64,000 nt of DNA from JACCZX01 sp963729165 (GTDB taxonomy: Bacteria; Pseudomonadota; Gammaproteobacteria; Burkholderiales; Burkholderiaceae_F): the NCBI GenBank assembly GCA_963729165.1, contig CAVSMM010000001.1:1-64000 (forward strand), given 5' to 3'. This document shows, in pieces, positions 46,560 through 55,344 of this stretch; the stretch's first letter is position 1; every line of letters starts with the position of its first letter. The position numbers were made by a program, and so were the translations under genes. Below the pieces are notes generated by a model. That model was not told the DNA's origin. It searched no databases and saw nothing but the letters and a program-made list of their open reading frames with translations.

Positions 46560-47522
46560 CTACTCTGCCTTGATACCTGCAGTGGTGATGATGGGTCCCC
46601 ACTTGCGGCGCTCGGCGCGACCGAATTCAGCAAGCTGCTCGGCAGTGCCCCCTCCGCGTTCGAAACCCAACGACAGCAGCTTCTGGCGTGTCTCGGGCTG
46701 CGCGATGATTTTTTGCATCTCGGCATTCAGCAACTGAATGATCGCCGGCGGAGTGCCTTTGGGTGCGTAAAGCGCGTTCCATGCAAGCACTTCGAAGCCC
46801 GGCATACCTTGCTCGGCAACCGGCTTCACTCCCGGCAGTAGCTCGCTTGGCTTCGACGACGTCACCGCAATCGCCTTCAGCTTTCCGCTTTCGATCAGCG
46901 GTCGCGATGCGGTGACGGTATCGATGGTCAACGGTATTTGCCCGCCCATCACTTCGGTCATCGAGCTGCTTGATCCTTTGTACGGAACACCGAACAGCGG
47001 CGCGTTGCTGCGCTCCTTCAGAAACTCGAATACGAGACGCGCCGTGGTGCTCGGTAGTGCGATGTCGACAGATTTCGGGTTAGCTTTGGCAGCCGCCAAC
47101 AGATCTGCAACCGAGTTGACCGGTGCCGTCGGGCTCGCCGAAATCACCATCGGGAAGGTGCCTGTCAGGATGATCGGCTCGAAGTCTTTTTCCGGGTCGA
47201 AGCCAATGTTCGTATAGAGAAACTGATTGACGCCATGGGTGGCATTCGTGCCCATCGTTAGCGTGTAACCGTCGGCCGGCGCGCGCGCTGCCGCCATCGT
47301 GCCCAGATTGGCTCCTGCGCCCGGACGGTTGTCTACGAAGAAGTTCTGACCGAGGCTCTTCGAAAGTTGCTCGGCGATGTAACGCGTCGCGACATCGGTT
47401 CCCTGCCCGGCTGGATAAGCGACGATGATGCGCACGGGTTTGTTCGGGTAACCCTGCGCTGCAACGTTGGTCGTCGACGCCAGCGCGATCAGCGCCGCGC
47501 CGATGGTATTCAGCAATTTCAT
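46560..47522 (-). CDS. Bug/TctC-family periplasmic substrate-binding protein
   Basis: 320 residues, complete. Signal peptide ending in ASTTNVAAQG, then YPNKPVRIIVAYPAGQGTDV, DNRPGAGANLGTMAAARAPADGYT, and PYKGSSSSMTEVMGGQIPLTID, the family motifs. It overlaps the CoA-transferase gene by ATGA and ends the operon. Binds a carboxylate, probably the compound activated by the acyl-CoA synthetase upstream. Confidence 0.94.
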   Translation of the reverse strand: MKLLNTIGAALIALASTTNVAAQGYPNKPVRIIVAYPAGQGTDVATRYIAEQLSKSLGQNFFVDNRPGAGANLGTMAAARAPADGYTLTMGTNATHGVNQFLYTNIGFDPEKDFEPIILTGTFPMVISASPTAPVNSVADLLAAAKANPKSVDIALPSTTARLVFEFLKERSNAPLFGVPYKGSSSSMTEVMGGQIPLTIDTVTASRPLIESGKLKAIAVTSSKPSELLPGVKPVAEQGMPGFEVLAWNALYAPKGTPPAIIQLLNAEMQKIIAQPETRQKLLSLGFERGGGTAEQLAEFGRAERRKWGPIITTAGIKAE

Positions 47523-48691
47523 TTGTTGTCTCCCATGTGTACTTCAGAAACTGTGTTTGCATGCTCGTCGAAACGCGGTGGCCGGCGGCCCGGTTGGCCA
47601 GGTGTGACAGAAAGCTTTACGGGCATGCCTATTCCTTGATAGTCGCCATGGCTCACTCGCATCCCGCGATGAGCAGCGTGCGGCTGCGAAAACGCCTGCG
47701 GCACCGAATGGACCGGGCCAGCGGGCACTCCGCGCGCCATCAGCTCGCGGCAAAGCGTTTCCACAGGCAGCGACGCGAGCGTGCGTTCGAGCTCGCTGCG
47801 CAGCGCTGCGACGTTCTGTACGCGCAGCGCATTGGTGGCAAAGCGTGGGTCGTCGAGCAGATCGGTGCGATCAATGTGCTCGCACAGTCGGCGAAACTGC
47901 CCGTCGTTGACGACGCCGAGAAACAACTCACCATCGCGTGCCTTGAACTTGTCGTACGGACTGATATTCGGATGCGCATTGCCGAGAAGTCCGGGCGGGC
48001 GATCGGAATAGAACCAATTGGCCGCATGGGGAACGAGCAGACTCAATGCCGCATCGAACAACGTCGCTTCGACCTTCTGGCCCTTGCCGGTCTGTGACCG
48101 CACATATAGCGCCATCAGAATCCCGGTCAAGGCGGTGTAGCTCGTAAGATGGTCAACGACAGGAACACCCATTCGCATCGGGCCCGATTCCGGGGTGCCA
48201 TTGATGCTCATCAACCCGCACATTGCCTGCAGCACGGCGTCGTAACCGGGCAATCCACCGAGCGGACCGTCCGCGCCAAACCCGGAAATGCTGCAATAGA
48301 TCAGGCGCGGATCGCGGCGCGACAGCGTCTCGTAATCGAGACCCCAGCGTTTCGTCGTCCCCGGAAGAAAGTTCTCCACCAGCACGTCGGCATCGTCCAG
48401 CAGGCGTTCGAGCGCAGTGCGCCCGGCCGCGCTCGACAAATCGAGACTGACTGCGCGCTTGCCGCGGTTGACGGACGAGAAGTACGCCGCATCGCCGCCG
48501 GGAGTGAACGGCGGACCGAGCAAACGCGTCTCGTCACCTGCGGGTGGCTCGACCTTGATCACGTCAGCGCCGTGATCGGCGAGCATCTGCGTGCACAGCG
48601 GCCCTGCAAGTACGCGCGAAAGGTCGACCACTCGCACGCCCGCCAGAGCACCGGAGAGCCTGCGTTCGGGCGTCGCCGTTGCTTCACTCAT
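47519..48691 (-). CDS. CaiB/BaiF-family (class III) CoA-transferase
   Basis: 390 residues. Class III features: LAGVRVVDLSRVLAGPLCTQMLADHGADVIKVEPP, the catalytic Asp region YSSVNRGKRAVSLDLSSA, FLPGTTKRWGLDYETL and YCSISGFGADGPLGGLPGYD. Family enzymes move CoA between acyl-CoA and a free acid, here probably to activate the imported carboxylate. It lies 16 bases after the dehydratase gene. Confidence 0.94.
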   Translation of the reverse strand: MSEATATPERRLSGALAGVRVVDLSRVLAGPLCTQMLADHGADVIKVEPPAGDETRLLGPPFTPGGDAAYFSSVNRGKRAVSLDLSSAAGRTALERLLDDADVLVENFLPGTTKRWGLDYETLSRRDPRLIYCSISGFGADGPLGGLPGYDAVLQAMCGLMSINGTPESGPMRMGVPVVDHLTSYTALTGILMALYVRSQTGKGQKVEATLFDAALSLLVPHAANWFYSDRPPGLLGNAHPNISPYDKFKARDGELFLGVVNDGQFRRLCEHIDRTDLLDDPRFATNALRVQNVAALRSELERTLASLPVETLCRELMARGVPAGPVHSVPQAFSQPHAAHRGMRVSHGDYQGIGMPVKLSVTPGQPGRRPPRFDEHANTVSEVHMGDNK

Positions 48692-48707
48692 CTGGGTTCA
48701 CTCATCT

Positions 48708-49862
48708 TCACTGACGCGCGGGCAACTCCACTATGCCGGAGCCGACGACCGACAACTCGTCGTCTTGGTTGTGACCTTCCTGCTCGATTTCGACAAGCTT
48801 GCGTCCGTCTTCAACGAACTTGCGCTTGACTTTGCCCTTGATAAACAGCAGATCGCCTTCGGGATTGTGGCGGCGCACCTTGCAGTGGGCTTTGCGCAGA
48901 AATCCGGCGTCGCTCATCCAGTTGGTCAAGTGGTGCGTCAGCCACGAACACCGCTCGGGACCGTAGTCGTACGCACCCGGTGCGCCAACCTCGAGCGCGA
49001 AATCCTCTTCCCAATGCACGCGCTCGGGTACATCCGGAATCCCGAAGCGGTTCTTGATACCCGCACCCGGATGTGCATCGATCAGTTTCCACGCAAGCTT
49101 GTTCGCGCGGATATACAGCCCGCCCCAGCCTTGCGCGAAAGCAATGAAGCCCGTCACGGTCATCGGACCTTTGAACATCACAGGAAGTGCTTCGCCTTCC
49201 TTCACATCGTCCCAGTAGCGCGGGTTGGCGCCCCGGACCTGCTCATTCGCATACAGCTTGTAGCCCTCGGCGAGCTCAGCGTCGGTATAGCGACGCGGTT
49301 CGCGCGCACGCACTTCCTTGTACTTGGTGCCCTTCTCGCGAGCGTGGTCGCGTTCGGTGCGAAAGCACCAGCTGTCGGCGTCGGCCACTTTGTCGCCTTG
49401 CTGGTTGTAAAAGTCGACGTGATAGATCTGTTGGACTGCGCGGCCGGCAAAGCGCGTCTGATGCTCGATCAAGTCCTTCAGACGTGCCTCGGTCGAGATC
49501 ACATCGTTGCGTCGCACCGGCTTGTGCCAATTCCAGTCGGCGCCCGACCACATCGCATGAACGCCAGGAAGGCCGCCGACGTATCCGGAAATAATTCGGC
49601 TCGTCGCGAACAGGAAGCTCGGAAGCGCAACGATGTCGCCATATTGCGTCTTGGCCGCATAGTCGGGATCGCACCAAAGCGGGTTGTCGTCGCCGATGCC
49701 ATGCGCGTAGTGGCGAATGTTGTCGCGCGTCGCCTCGTAGCACCATGGCTCGACCGTGCCCGTCACCGGCTGACCAATGCGGCCGCGAAGATCATCGAGT
49801 CCCTTCTGAGTGATCTTCGGGAACTCGCGGGCGATTTTCTTTGTAGGCGTCAGGACTTCCAT
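48708..49862 (-). CDS. MaoC-type double hot-dog dehydratase/hydratase (FAS1-like dehydratase domain)
   Basis: 384 residues from the ATG at 49862, chosen for GAGGAAA just upstream. The N-terminal hot-dog (RGRIGQPVTGTVEPWCYEATRDNIRHYAHGIGDDNPLWCDPDYA) is the FAS1-like dehydratase N-terminal domain, and the C-terminal half is a second hot-dog. Such proteins hydrate or dehydrate enoyl-CoA thioesters (for example mesaconyl-CoA hydratase-like). With the CoA-transferase and acyl-CoA synthetase it forms a short beta-oxidation-like route. Confidence 0.85.
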   Translation of the reverse strand: MEVLTPTKKIAREFPKITQKGLDDLRGRIGQPVTGTVEPWCYEATRDNIRHYAHGIGDDNPLWCDPDYAAKTQYGDIVALPSFLFATSRIISGYVGGLPGVHAMWSGADWNWHKPVRRNDVISTEARLKDLIEHQTRFAGRAVQQIYHVDFYNQQGDKVADADSWCFRTERDHAREKGTKYKEVRAREPRRYTDAELAEGYKLYANEQVRGANPRYWDDVKEGEALPVMFKGPMTVTGFIAFAQGWGGLYIRANKLAWKLIDAHPGAGIKNRFGIPDVPERVHWEEDFALEVGAPGAYDYGPERCSWLTHHLTNWMSDAGFLRKAHCKVRRHNPEGDLLFIKGKVKRKFVEDGRKLVEIEQEGHNQDDELSVVGSGIVELPARQ

Positions 49863-49884
49863 CTCGTTTTCCTCGATCGTCAAG

Positions 49885-51459
49885 TCAATAGGGAGCAGCG
49901 TCGGCAGAGGCCGCCAGTGCAGCGAGCTCACGCTCGCGCAACACTTTGCGATGAACTTTGCCCGCGGGAGTTTTTGGCAGCTCGGCGACGAACGCGATGT
50001 GGCGCGGATACTCGTGAGCGCTGAGCCGTGTGCGCACGAGCTGCTGTATTTCTTCGACAAACGTATCGTCGCCTTTGCGATTGGTGACGACGAATGCCTT
50101 AACAACCTGGCCGCGCAGGGCGTCCGGCACTCCGATCGCCGCCGCTTCCTGTACCTGCGGGTGCTTCAGGATGGCGTCTTCGATTTCAACGGCGCTCATC
50201 GTCCAGCCTGCCGAGATGATCACGTCGTCTGCGCGACCTGCGTGATAAAAGTAGCCGTCTTCGTCGATGCGGCCGAGGTCCTTGGTGGGAATCCAGGCGT
50301 CGCGCCGCCACACTTTGAGCTCACCCACAACTCCAGGCGCGCACGTAGATCCGTTTGCATCCTGAACCTGAACCTTGCCACCCGGGATCGGTTTCCCCAG
50401 CGAGCCGGGCTTCACCGTGAAATCTTCTGCGCCGGGGTAATTCACTAAGATCACGCCGATCTCCGTCGTGCCGTACATGCTGCATACGGGATGCCCGAAG
50501 ACCGACTCTGCAAACGTCGCGGTCTCGCTGTCGATGGGCTCGCCGGTGAAAGAAAGTTTCTGCAGGAAATACGTGTAGTTCGACGCCGCTCCCGAGTTCC
50601 GCATCATCCGGTAATGAGTTGCGGCCGCCGACAGATTAGTAAAGCGATGATCGTGCAGCGCGCGTAGCAATCGTTCGGCGTTGAACTTGCCCGAGAAAGC
50701 GCCGATCGTGATGCCGAGCGCGAGCGGGGCGAGTGTTCCGTGCCACAGCCCGTGTCCCCATGCGGGCGACGACGGACAAAAGAATCGATCGCCGGGGCGT
50801 AACCCGGTCCCATACAGCGCCGCCAGCATCAATGTGACGATCGCCCGATGCGAGTGCTTGACCGCTTCCGGAAGTTCGCGTGTCGTGCCGGACGTGTATT
50901 GAAAGATCGCCACGTCGTCGGCGCGCGTCGCTGGGGTGAAATGATCGCTGTACTGCGCTAGGCCCGCGAGGAACTGATCGTTCGCCACGACCACCTTCAC
51001 TGTGCCAAGGCCTTGCGCGAGCGGCGCCTTCTCGGCATTGGTGATCAGCAGCTGCGGGGCGCAGTCCTGCACTCGCAGACGAATCCCGTCGGGACCAAAC
51101 AACGTGAACAACGGCACTGCGATCGCGCCGTACTTGATCGCTCCGAACATCGCGACATAAAAGCGCGCGACGGCTCCAACATCACCGCGACACGGTCGCC
51201 GGGTTCTGATTCCGTGCGCCTTCAGATAGTGGGCAAATTGTGCTGATTCACGAGCGATCTGCTCGAACGTCAGCAGCTCGTCGTGGCCATCGGCATGAGC
51301 AAGGATCACCGCGACGCGGCCATCGGAGACATGACGATCTATGCACTCGTGCGCGATGTTCAGGCGCTCGCGATTGCCGTCAAACAATTCCCACAGCTTG
51401 TCGGAAGTGCAGTGTTCCTGAGCGTCCGCGTAGGACGTGTATTCGGTGAGCTTGGTCAC
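49885..51459 (-). CDS. AMP-dependent acyl-CoA synthetase, locally frameshifted
   Basis: About 524 residues from the GTG at 51459; the reading frame has no stop codon. Motifs: FQYTSGTTRELPEAVKHSHRA (A3, with Arg where Gly is common), MYGTTEIGVILVNYPG (A5), GRADDVIISAGWTMSAVEIED, and KTPAGKVHRKVLRERE with the catalytic Lys. Residues around 68-85 (positions ~51165-51215) read as nonsense, whereas the neighbouring frame gives EPGDRVAVMLEPSRAF, so two compensating one-base changes are likely there. It makes an acyl-CoA for the dehydratase and CoA-transferase behind it. Confidence 0.9.
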   Translation of the reverse strand: MTKLTEYTSYADAQEHCTSDKLWELFDGNRERLNIAHECIDRHVSDGRVAVILAHADGHDELLTFEQIARESAQFAHYLKAHGIRTRRPCRGDVGAVARFYVAMFGAIKYGAIAVPLFTLFGPDGIRLRVQDCAPQLLITNAEKAPLAQGLGTVKVVVANDQFLAGLAQYSDHFTPATRADDVAIFQYTSGTTRELPEAVKHSHRAIVTLMLAALYGTGLRPGDRFFCPSSPAWGHGLWHGTLAPLALGITIGAFSGKFNAERLLRALHDHRFTNLSAAATHYRMMRNSGAASNYTYFLQKLSFTGEPIDSETATFAESVFGHPVCSMYGTTEIGVILVNYPGAEDFTVKPGSLGKPIPGGKVQVQDANGSTCAPGVVGELKVWRRDAWIPTKDLGRIDEDGYFYHAGRADDVIISAGWTMSAVEIEDAILKHPQVQEAAAIGVPDALRGQVVKAFVVTNRKGDDTFVEEIQQLVRTRLSAHEYPRHIAFVAELPKTPAGKVHRKVLRERELAALAASADAAPY

Positions 51460-51531
51460 GTTCGATTTCGCGAGAAAGCTAGTTGCAAATGATCGGCGAC
51501 TTGAATATGAGTTGTCAAATAGAGCGTATAG

Positions 51532-51545
51532 TTGTACTAATACAA
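51532..51545. promoter_or_regulatory. Inverted repeat in the IclR/acyl-CoA synthetase divergent promoter
   Basis: TTGTA and TACAA around CTAA, three bases before the proposed iclR start. The region is AT-rich and lies between divergent genes; a site for IclR autoregulation is plausible but the arms are short. Confidence 0.5.
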
Positions 51546-51547
51546 AC

Positions 51548-52391
51548 ATGACAGATCTCAATATGCTTCACATCCGCGGCCAAAGCTCGGCGGAGTACGC
51601 AGCACGGCGCGCCTGCAATCGCTGCTAAAACAACGCGGGTTCGCCCCGTACCGGCTGTCAGCCGATCAATCGCGATCCTGCGTCTGCTTGGCAAAAGTCC
51701 CGGACCGCTGGGCGTAAAGGCGATTGCACAATCACTCGGGCTCGTGACCAGCACCTGCCTGCACATCCTGCGCGTGTTGGTGCAGGAGCAGCTCGTGTCG
51801 GTCGACGCGGACACCAAGCGCTACAAACTCGGCGTAGGCATGCTTTCGCTGGCGCGCAGCGTGATCGAACGCAACAGCTTTGCGAGCGTCGCGCAGCCGG
51901 TGCTCGACCGGCTATCTCGAGAGTGGGAAGTGACGGCTATCGGCGTAGAAGTTTCCGGACTTGATCACATGATCGTCGTCACTCTTTCACGGTCGCAGAC
52001 GCCGTTTAGCTTGCATCTTGACGTTGGCAGCCGGTTTCCGGCGCTGATCAGCGCGACTGGACGTCTGATCGCCGCCTTCAGCGACCGGCCGTGGAGCGAG
52101 ATCGAGCAGGGGTTCAGGCGATTGCGCTGGCAGAACGCGCCCGATATCAAGACGTGGCGCGCCGAGGTTGAAGCGGTACGTCGCAAGGGCTACAGCATCG
52201 ATCGCGGCAACTACATCAACGGTGTGACGATCGTCGCAGTCCCGCTGTTCGACACGTCGAATCGCGTCGGTCACGCGATCGTCGCGGCGGGCGTTGCCAA
52301 TCAACTAGACGGCCCACGCAGCGTTGCACTCGCCAAGCACATGCAGGTTGAAGCGCAGTCTCTGTCTGAATCAGTACTTGCGAATAGCTGA
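51548..52391 (+). CDS. IclR-family transcriptional regulator, N-terminus probably frameshifted
   Basis: The secure part begins VSRSIAILRLLGKSPGPLGVKAIAQSLGLVTSTCLHILRVL, the winged helix of IclR proteins, and continues through the effector domain (ISATGRLIAAFSDRPW, RKGYSIDRGNYINGVTIVAVPLFD) to 52391. No start codon occurs in that frame before the helix, but an ATG at 51548 in the adjacent frame would give about 280 residues if one base near 51610 were extra. Divergent from the acyl-CoA synthetase operon, which it probably regulates. Confidence 0.82.
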
Positions 52392-52795
52392 TGGACATTG
52401 TCGATCCGAGCACTTCAGGTTGGAAGCCGCGCACGCTTGACGGATTTATTGAAAGCGTCGGACCGCTATGGACGCGCCGGGAGAATGATTCGTGGGCATA
52501 TGGATTGGTGCCGACGTCACAGCACACCAATCCTGCCGGCATCGTTCATGGCGGATTGTTGATGACGCTGATCGACCACGCACTGAGCGTCATTGCGTGG
52601 GAGGACGCGAGTCGCCGGCCGTGCGTAACGATCCAGATCGACGTTCGATTTCTGAGCGCAGTGCGGCCGCAAACGCTGATCGAAGCGCGCGGGCGCGTGG
52701 TTCGAAGTACCGCAACGCTATCTTTTACCGAAGGCAACCTGACTGTCGGTGCGGAAGTTGTCGCGACCGCGAGCGCGATTCTGAAAATCCTGTGA
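52391..52795 (+). CDS. PaaI-type hot-dog thioesterase
   Basis: 134 residues; the ATG overlaps the iclR stop (TGATG). The signature TNPAGIVHGGLLMTLIDHALSVIAW contains the conserved His-Gly-Gly and the catalytic acidic residue after the central helix; TIQIDVRFLSAVRPQTLIEARGRV follows. It hydrolyses acyl-CoA esters, possibly relieving accumulation of the CoA esters made by the divergent operon. Confidence 0.9.
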   Translation: MDIVDPSTSGWKPRTLDGFIESVGPLWTRRENDSWAYGLVPTSQHTNPAGIVHGGLLMTLIDHALSVIAWEDASRRPCVTIQIDVRFLSAVRPQTLIEARGRVVRSTATLSFTEGNLTVGAEVVATASAILKIL

Positions 52796-52830
52796 GTGTT
52801 GCGGACCGCTGCAGCGCAGTTCGGCGCGAC

Positions 52831-53289
52831 TTACAGTCGCGGCAACGCGTGCGATCGATCTGTACGCGCTTCGCGCCAAAGCAACTCATCAACCGAATAG
52901 CGCCCGGCGCCTTGCAGCGCGAAATGGAGGCTGATAAAGACAAGCACGATGGCTGGCCACCAACCGCGAAAGTCCTGTGACCAATGCACCATCACGACGG
53001 CAACGATAAAGTTGAAGGTCATCAACAATCCGGCCCAGCGGGTCAGCAGGCCAATAACAAGCAGCACTCCACAGATGAATTGAGCGTAGACGGACAGCGG
53101 GGCCATAAGCTCGGGCCAGACGAAACCATGCTTGCCAAGGAATCGCACGAACTCTTGCATTCGTGCATCGCTCAGAATGTTGTCCTGGGTGCCGTAGATG
53201 AGGAATGCGCCAGTGAGGATGCGCAACGACAGCAAGCTGAGGTCGCCGTATTGTTTGAGGAAATCGAGTTGAACAGGCTTCATCTGCAT
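52831..53289 (-). CDS. DoxX-family membrane protein
   Basis: 152 residues with four membrane spans. DoxX pattern: LLSLRILTGAFLIYGTQDNI, VYAQFICGVLLVIGLLTRWAGLLMTFNFIVAVVMVHW, and WWPAIVLVFISLHFALQGAGRYSVDEL. The family is linked to redox or quinone functions. A second Met two codons in (53283) is an equally good start. It stands alone between the thioesterase and the reductase genes. Confidence 0.88.
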   Translation of the reverse strand: MQMKPVQLDFLKQYGDLSLLSLRILTGAFLIYGTQDNILSDARMQEFVRFLGKHGFVWPELMAPLSVYAQFICGVLLVIGLLTRWAGLLMTFNFIVAVVMVHWSQDFRGWWPAIVLVFISLHFALQGAGRYSVDELLWREARTDRSHALPRL

Positions 53290-53399
53290 GCCGAGGCTGC
53301 GCGCGAGCTTACTGGCGACGCGGTCTGCGCTCAGGGTGCCTAACGTGAGAGTCTCGCTATCTGATTGTCAGCTCAGCGACCCAGTTTTCTTTCCCACTA

Positions 53400-54350
53400 A
53401 TGAAGATCGCTCTCGTAACGTCGTCGATGCCGTTGGCACCGTGGCAGAACGGAATTACACGCGCGTTTTCTGAAGCCGGCCTTGCCGCTGAGGTCGTCGC
53501 GTGGGAGGGTAGACAGGTTCGTTCCGCCATTGGTGCGCGCTATGCGCTCGTGTGGCTGCCGCCGGCGCAGCTGTTCGAGGTAGAGCGCGATCTTGAGGTC
53601 GTGTTCAATCTCGGCGCCGGCGTCGACCGACTGCTCGCCCAGTCTGTCGTCCCCGATCGTTTGCCGATCGTGCGTCTGGTCGATGCGGGCATGGCGGTAC
53701 GCATGGCCGAATACGTGTGCTTTGCGATCGCGCGCACGACGCGCGGGCTCGAGCGCTTTGGGCCCGGTGGATTACGCGACTGGAATGCATCGCGCCCACG
53801 CGGAAAACCGCCGACGGTGGGCGTGCTCGGTGCCGGTGCGATCGGCAGCAAGATCGCCGAAGCGGCCGCGATGTTCGGGTATCCAGTGTGCATCTGGTCG
53901 CGCACGCCACGCACGTTCGCTGCGATGAAATCTTTCGTCGGACTCCAACAGCTCGACGCTTTCCTAGCTGGCTCGAACTTTCTCGTCAACGCGCTGCCGC
54001 TTACACGCGACACTGAGAACCTCCTCGACCACGCCCGTTTGTCGAAGCTGCCCGAAGGAGCACATGTGATCAACGTCGGGCGCGGCGCAACGATCGTCGA
54101 CGCCGATCTGCTCGCTCTGCTCGACGACGGCCATCTTGGCGGTGCCACACTCGATGTGTTCCGCGTGGAGCCGCTCCCCGACGACGACCCGTACTGGTCA
54201 CACCAGAAGGTGATCGTCACACCACACTTGTCGGGACCGACTCCAGTCGCTCCAGCCGCAACGCAGATCGCCGATGCGATCGTGCAACTCGAGCGCGGGG
54301 TGCCAGTCAGCTCACTGCCGGGTTACGTTGACCGGGCGCGCGGGTACTAA
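53400..54350 (+). CDS. ghrA: Glyoxylate/hydroxypyruvate reductase A-like dehydrogenase
   Basis: 316 residues of a D-2-hydroxyacid dehydrogenase. NAD(P) motif VGVLGAGAIGSKIAEAAAMFG; the Arg in RPRGKPP before it and CIWSRTPR after it suggest NADPH use, as in GhrA. Substrate segment VVFNLGAGVDRL, catalytic Arg in VGRGATIVD and His in IVTPHLSGPTP. It reduces glyoxylate or hydroxypyruvate. The region between the divergent doxX gene and this one (53290-53399) is the likely promoter. Confidence 0.87.
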   Translation: MKIALVTSSMPLAPWQNGITRAFSEAGLAAEVVAWEGRQVRSAIGARYALVWLPPAQLFEVERDLEVVFNLGAGVDRLLAQSVVPDRLPIVRLVDAGMAVRMAEYVCFAIARTTRGLERFGPGGLRDWNASRPRGKPPTVGVLGAGAIGSKIAEAAAMFGYPVCIWSRTPRTFAAMKSFVGLQQLDAFLAGSNFLVNALPLTRDTENLLDHARLSKLPEGAHVINVGRGATIVDADLLALLDDGHLGGATLDVFRVEPLPDDDPYWSHQKVIVTPHLSGPTPVAPAATQIADAIVQLERGVPVSSLPGYVDRARGY

Positions 54351-54396
54351 TCGTCGCCAATTTTCCGGTCCACAGCGGGACCGCCCATAACGAGAG

Positions 54397-54666
54397 TCAT
54401 CTGTCGTGAACAACCGCACCGGCGTACTCGCGATCATCCTCGCGAGCTATCTGACGATCATCGTCCATGTCGCGCCGAAGTTCTTCGAAGGCAGCATCGA
54501 GTTCTTTGCGAAAAAGCTGCATGTATTCCACCACTATCTTGTCGTCTTCCGCGCGCCTCCACTCTTGAAACTCGGCGACGGTTTCGATAGCAGCGGGTAG
54601 ATGGCCCGACACAACACGGAACTCAGGGTCTGGCTTTAGCAGGTTGTCGCTCGATTCACGTTTCAT
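54397..54666 (-). CDS. Small acidic protein of unknown function
   Basis: 89 residues, preceded by a near-ideal GGAGG seven bases before the ATG. It is hydrophilic and helical with many charged residues (AEFQEWRRAEDDKIVVEY, KELDAAFEELRRDMDDD). I do not recognise a family. An overlapping plus-strand frame (54406-54600) has no Shine-Dalgarno and is taken as its shadow. Confidence 0.6.
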   Translation of the reverse strand: MKRESSDNLLKPDPEFRVVSGHLPAAIETVAEFQEWRRAEDDKIVVEYMQLFRKELDAAFEELRRDMDDDRQIAREDDREYAGAVVHDR

Positions 54667-54783
54667 TCGTCTGCCTCCATCGCGCGTGGCGAATCACAAA
54701 GCGAATGTCAGCAAGAGGTGTGCCTTGCTCGTCGTGAACGGCTAAATTCCCCTTCAATATCAGCGACTTGTCGTCACGGCAAC

Positions 54784-54804
54784 GCCGGCCGGGCATTGGC
54801 CGGC
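54784..54804. terminator. GCCGGCC hairpin upstream of the iron permease gene
   Basis: Perfect 7-base arms GCCGGCC and GGCCGGC around a 7-base loop. The stretch 54667-54865 contains no gene; this hairpin may end transcription from upstream or shape the iron permease leader. No T run follows. Confidence 0.4.
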
Positions 54805-54865
54805 ATGGCATGGGCGCGATACCTTATGTTTGCTCCCGCAAGCTCGTCATTGATGTCGCAGAAAC

Positions 54866-55327
54866 ATGGAGACTTTCATGAGGAAGAAAAACAAGCCACT
54901 GGTTCAACGATGGGAAGACATGGCACAGATCATCACCGAATGGACTGGCAAGCCCTGGGTGTTCGGCGCCGCTTTCGGGCTCGTGATCGCATGGGCCGCG
55001 ACCGGTCCACTATTCGAATTCTCCGATACCTGGCAGCTTGTGATTAACACCAGCACGACAATCATCACGTTTTTGATGGTCTTCATCATTCAGCAGACGC
55101 AGAACAAGGATACGAAGGCGTTGGAGCTGAAGCTGAATGAAATCGTCGCTGCGATTTCTGGCGCGAGCAATCGCTTGATTGATGTGGAAAACTTGACGTC
55201 TGCGGAGTTGGCCACGCTGCACAGTCACTACTGCGAGCTAGCCGAGCTGGCGAAAAAGGAATCGTCACTGACCAAGTCGCACTCGATCGAGGAAGCACTT
55301 GTCCGCCACAAGGCGAAGAAGGGATAG
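54866..55327 (+). CDS. Low-affinity iron permease-family protein
   Basis: 153 residues. The motif WQLVINTSTTIITFLMVFIIQQTQNKDTKALELKLNEI is the hallmark of the bacterial low-affinity iron permease (Fet4-like) family, preceded by one more span (WVFGAAFGLVIAWAATG) and followed by a hydrophilic tail (LIDVENLTSAELATLHSHY). A start four codons later (54878) is possible. Transport activity of this short bacterial form is not established. Confidence 0.88.
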   Translation: METFMRKKNKPLVQRWEDMAQIITEWTGKPWVFGAAFGLVIAWAATGPLFEFSDTWQLVINTSTTIITFLMVFIIQQTQNKDTKALELKLNEIVAAISGASNRLIDVENLTSAELATLHSHYCELAELAKKESSLTKSHSIEEALVRHKAKKG

Positions 55328-55344
55328 TGAGCGCCTGATCGGGC

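Noticed and set aside
54406..54600. Plus-strand 64-residue hydrophobic frame
   Set aside because: It is opposite the 89-residue minus-strand gene, which has a near-ideal ribosome-binding site, while this frame has none.
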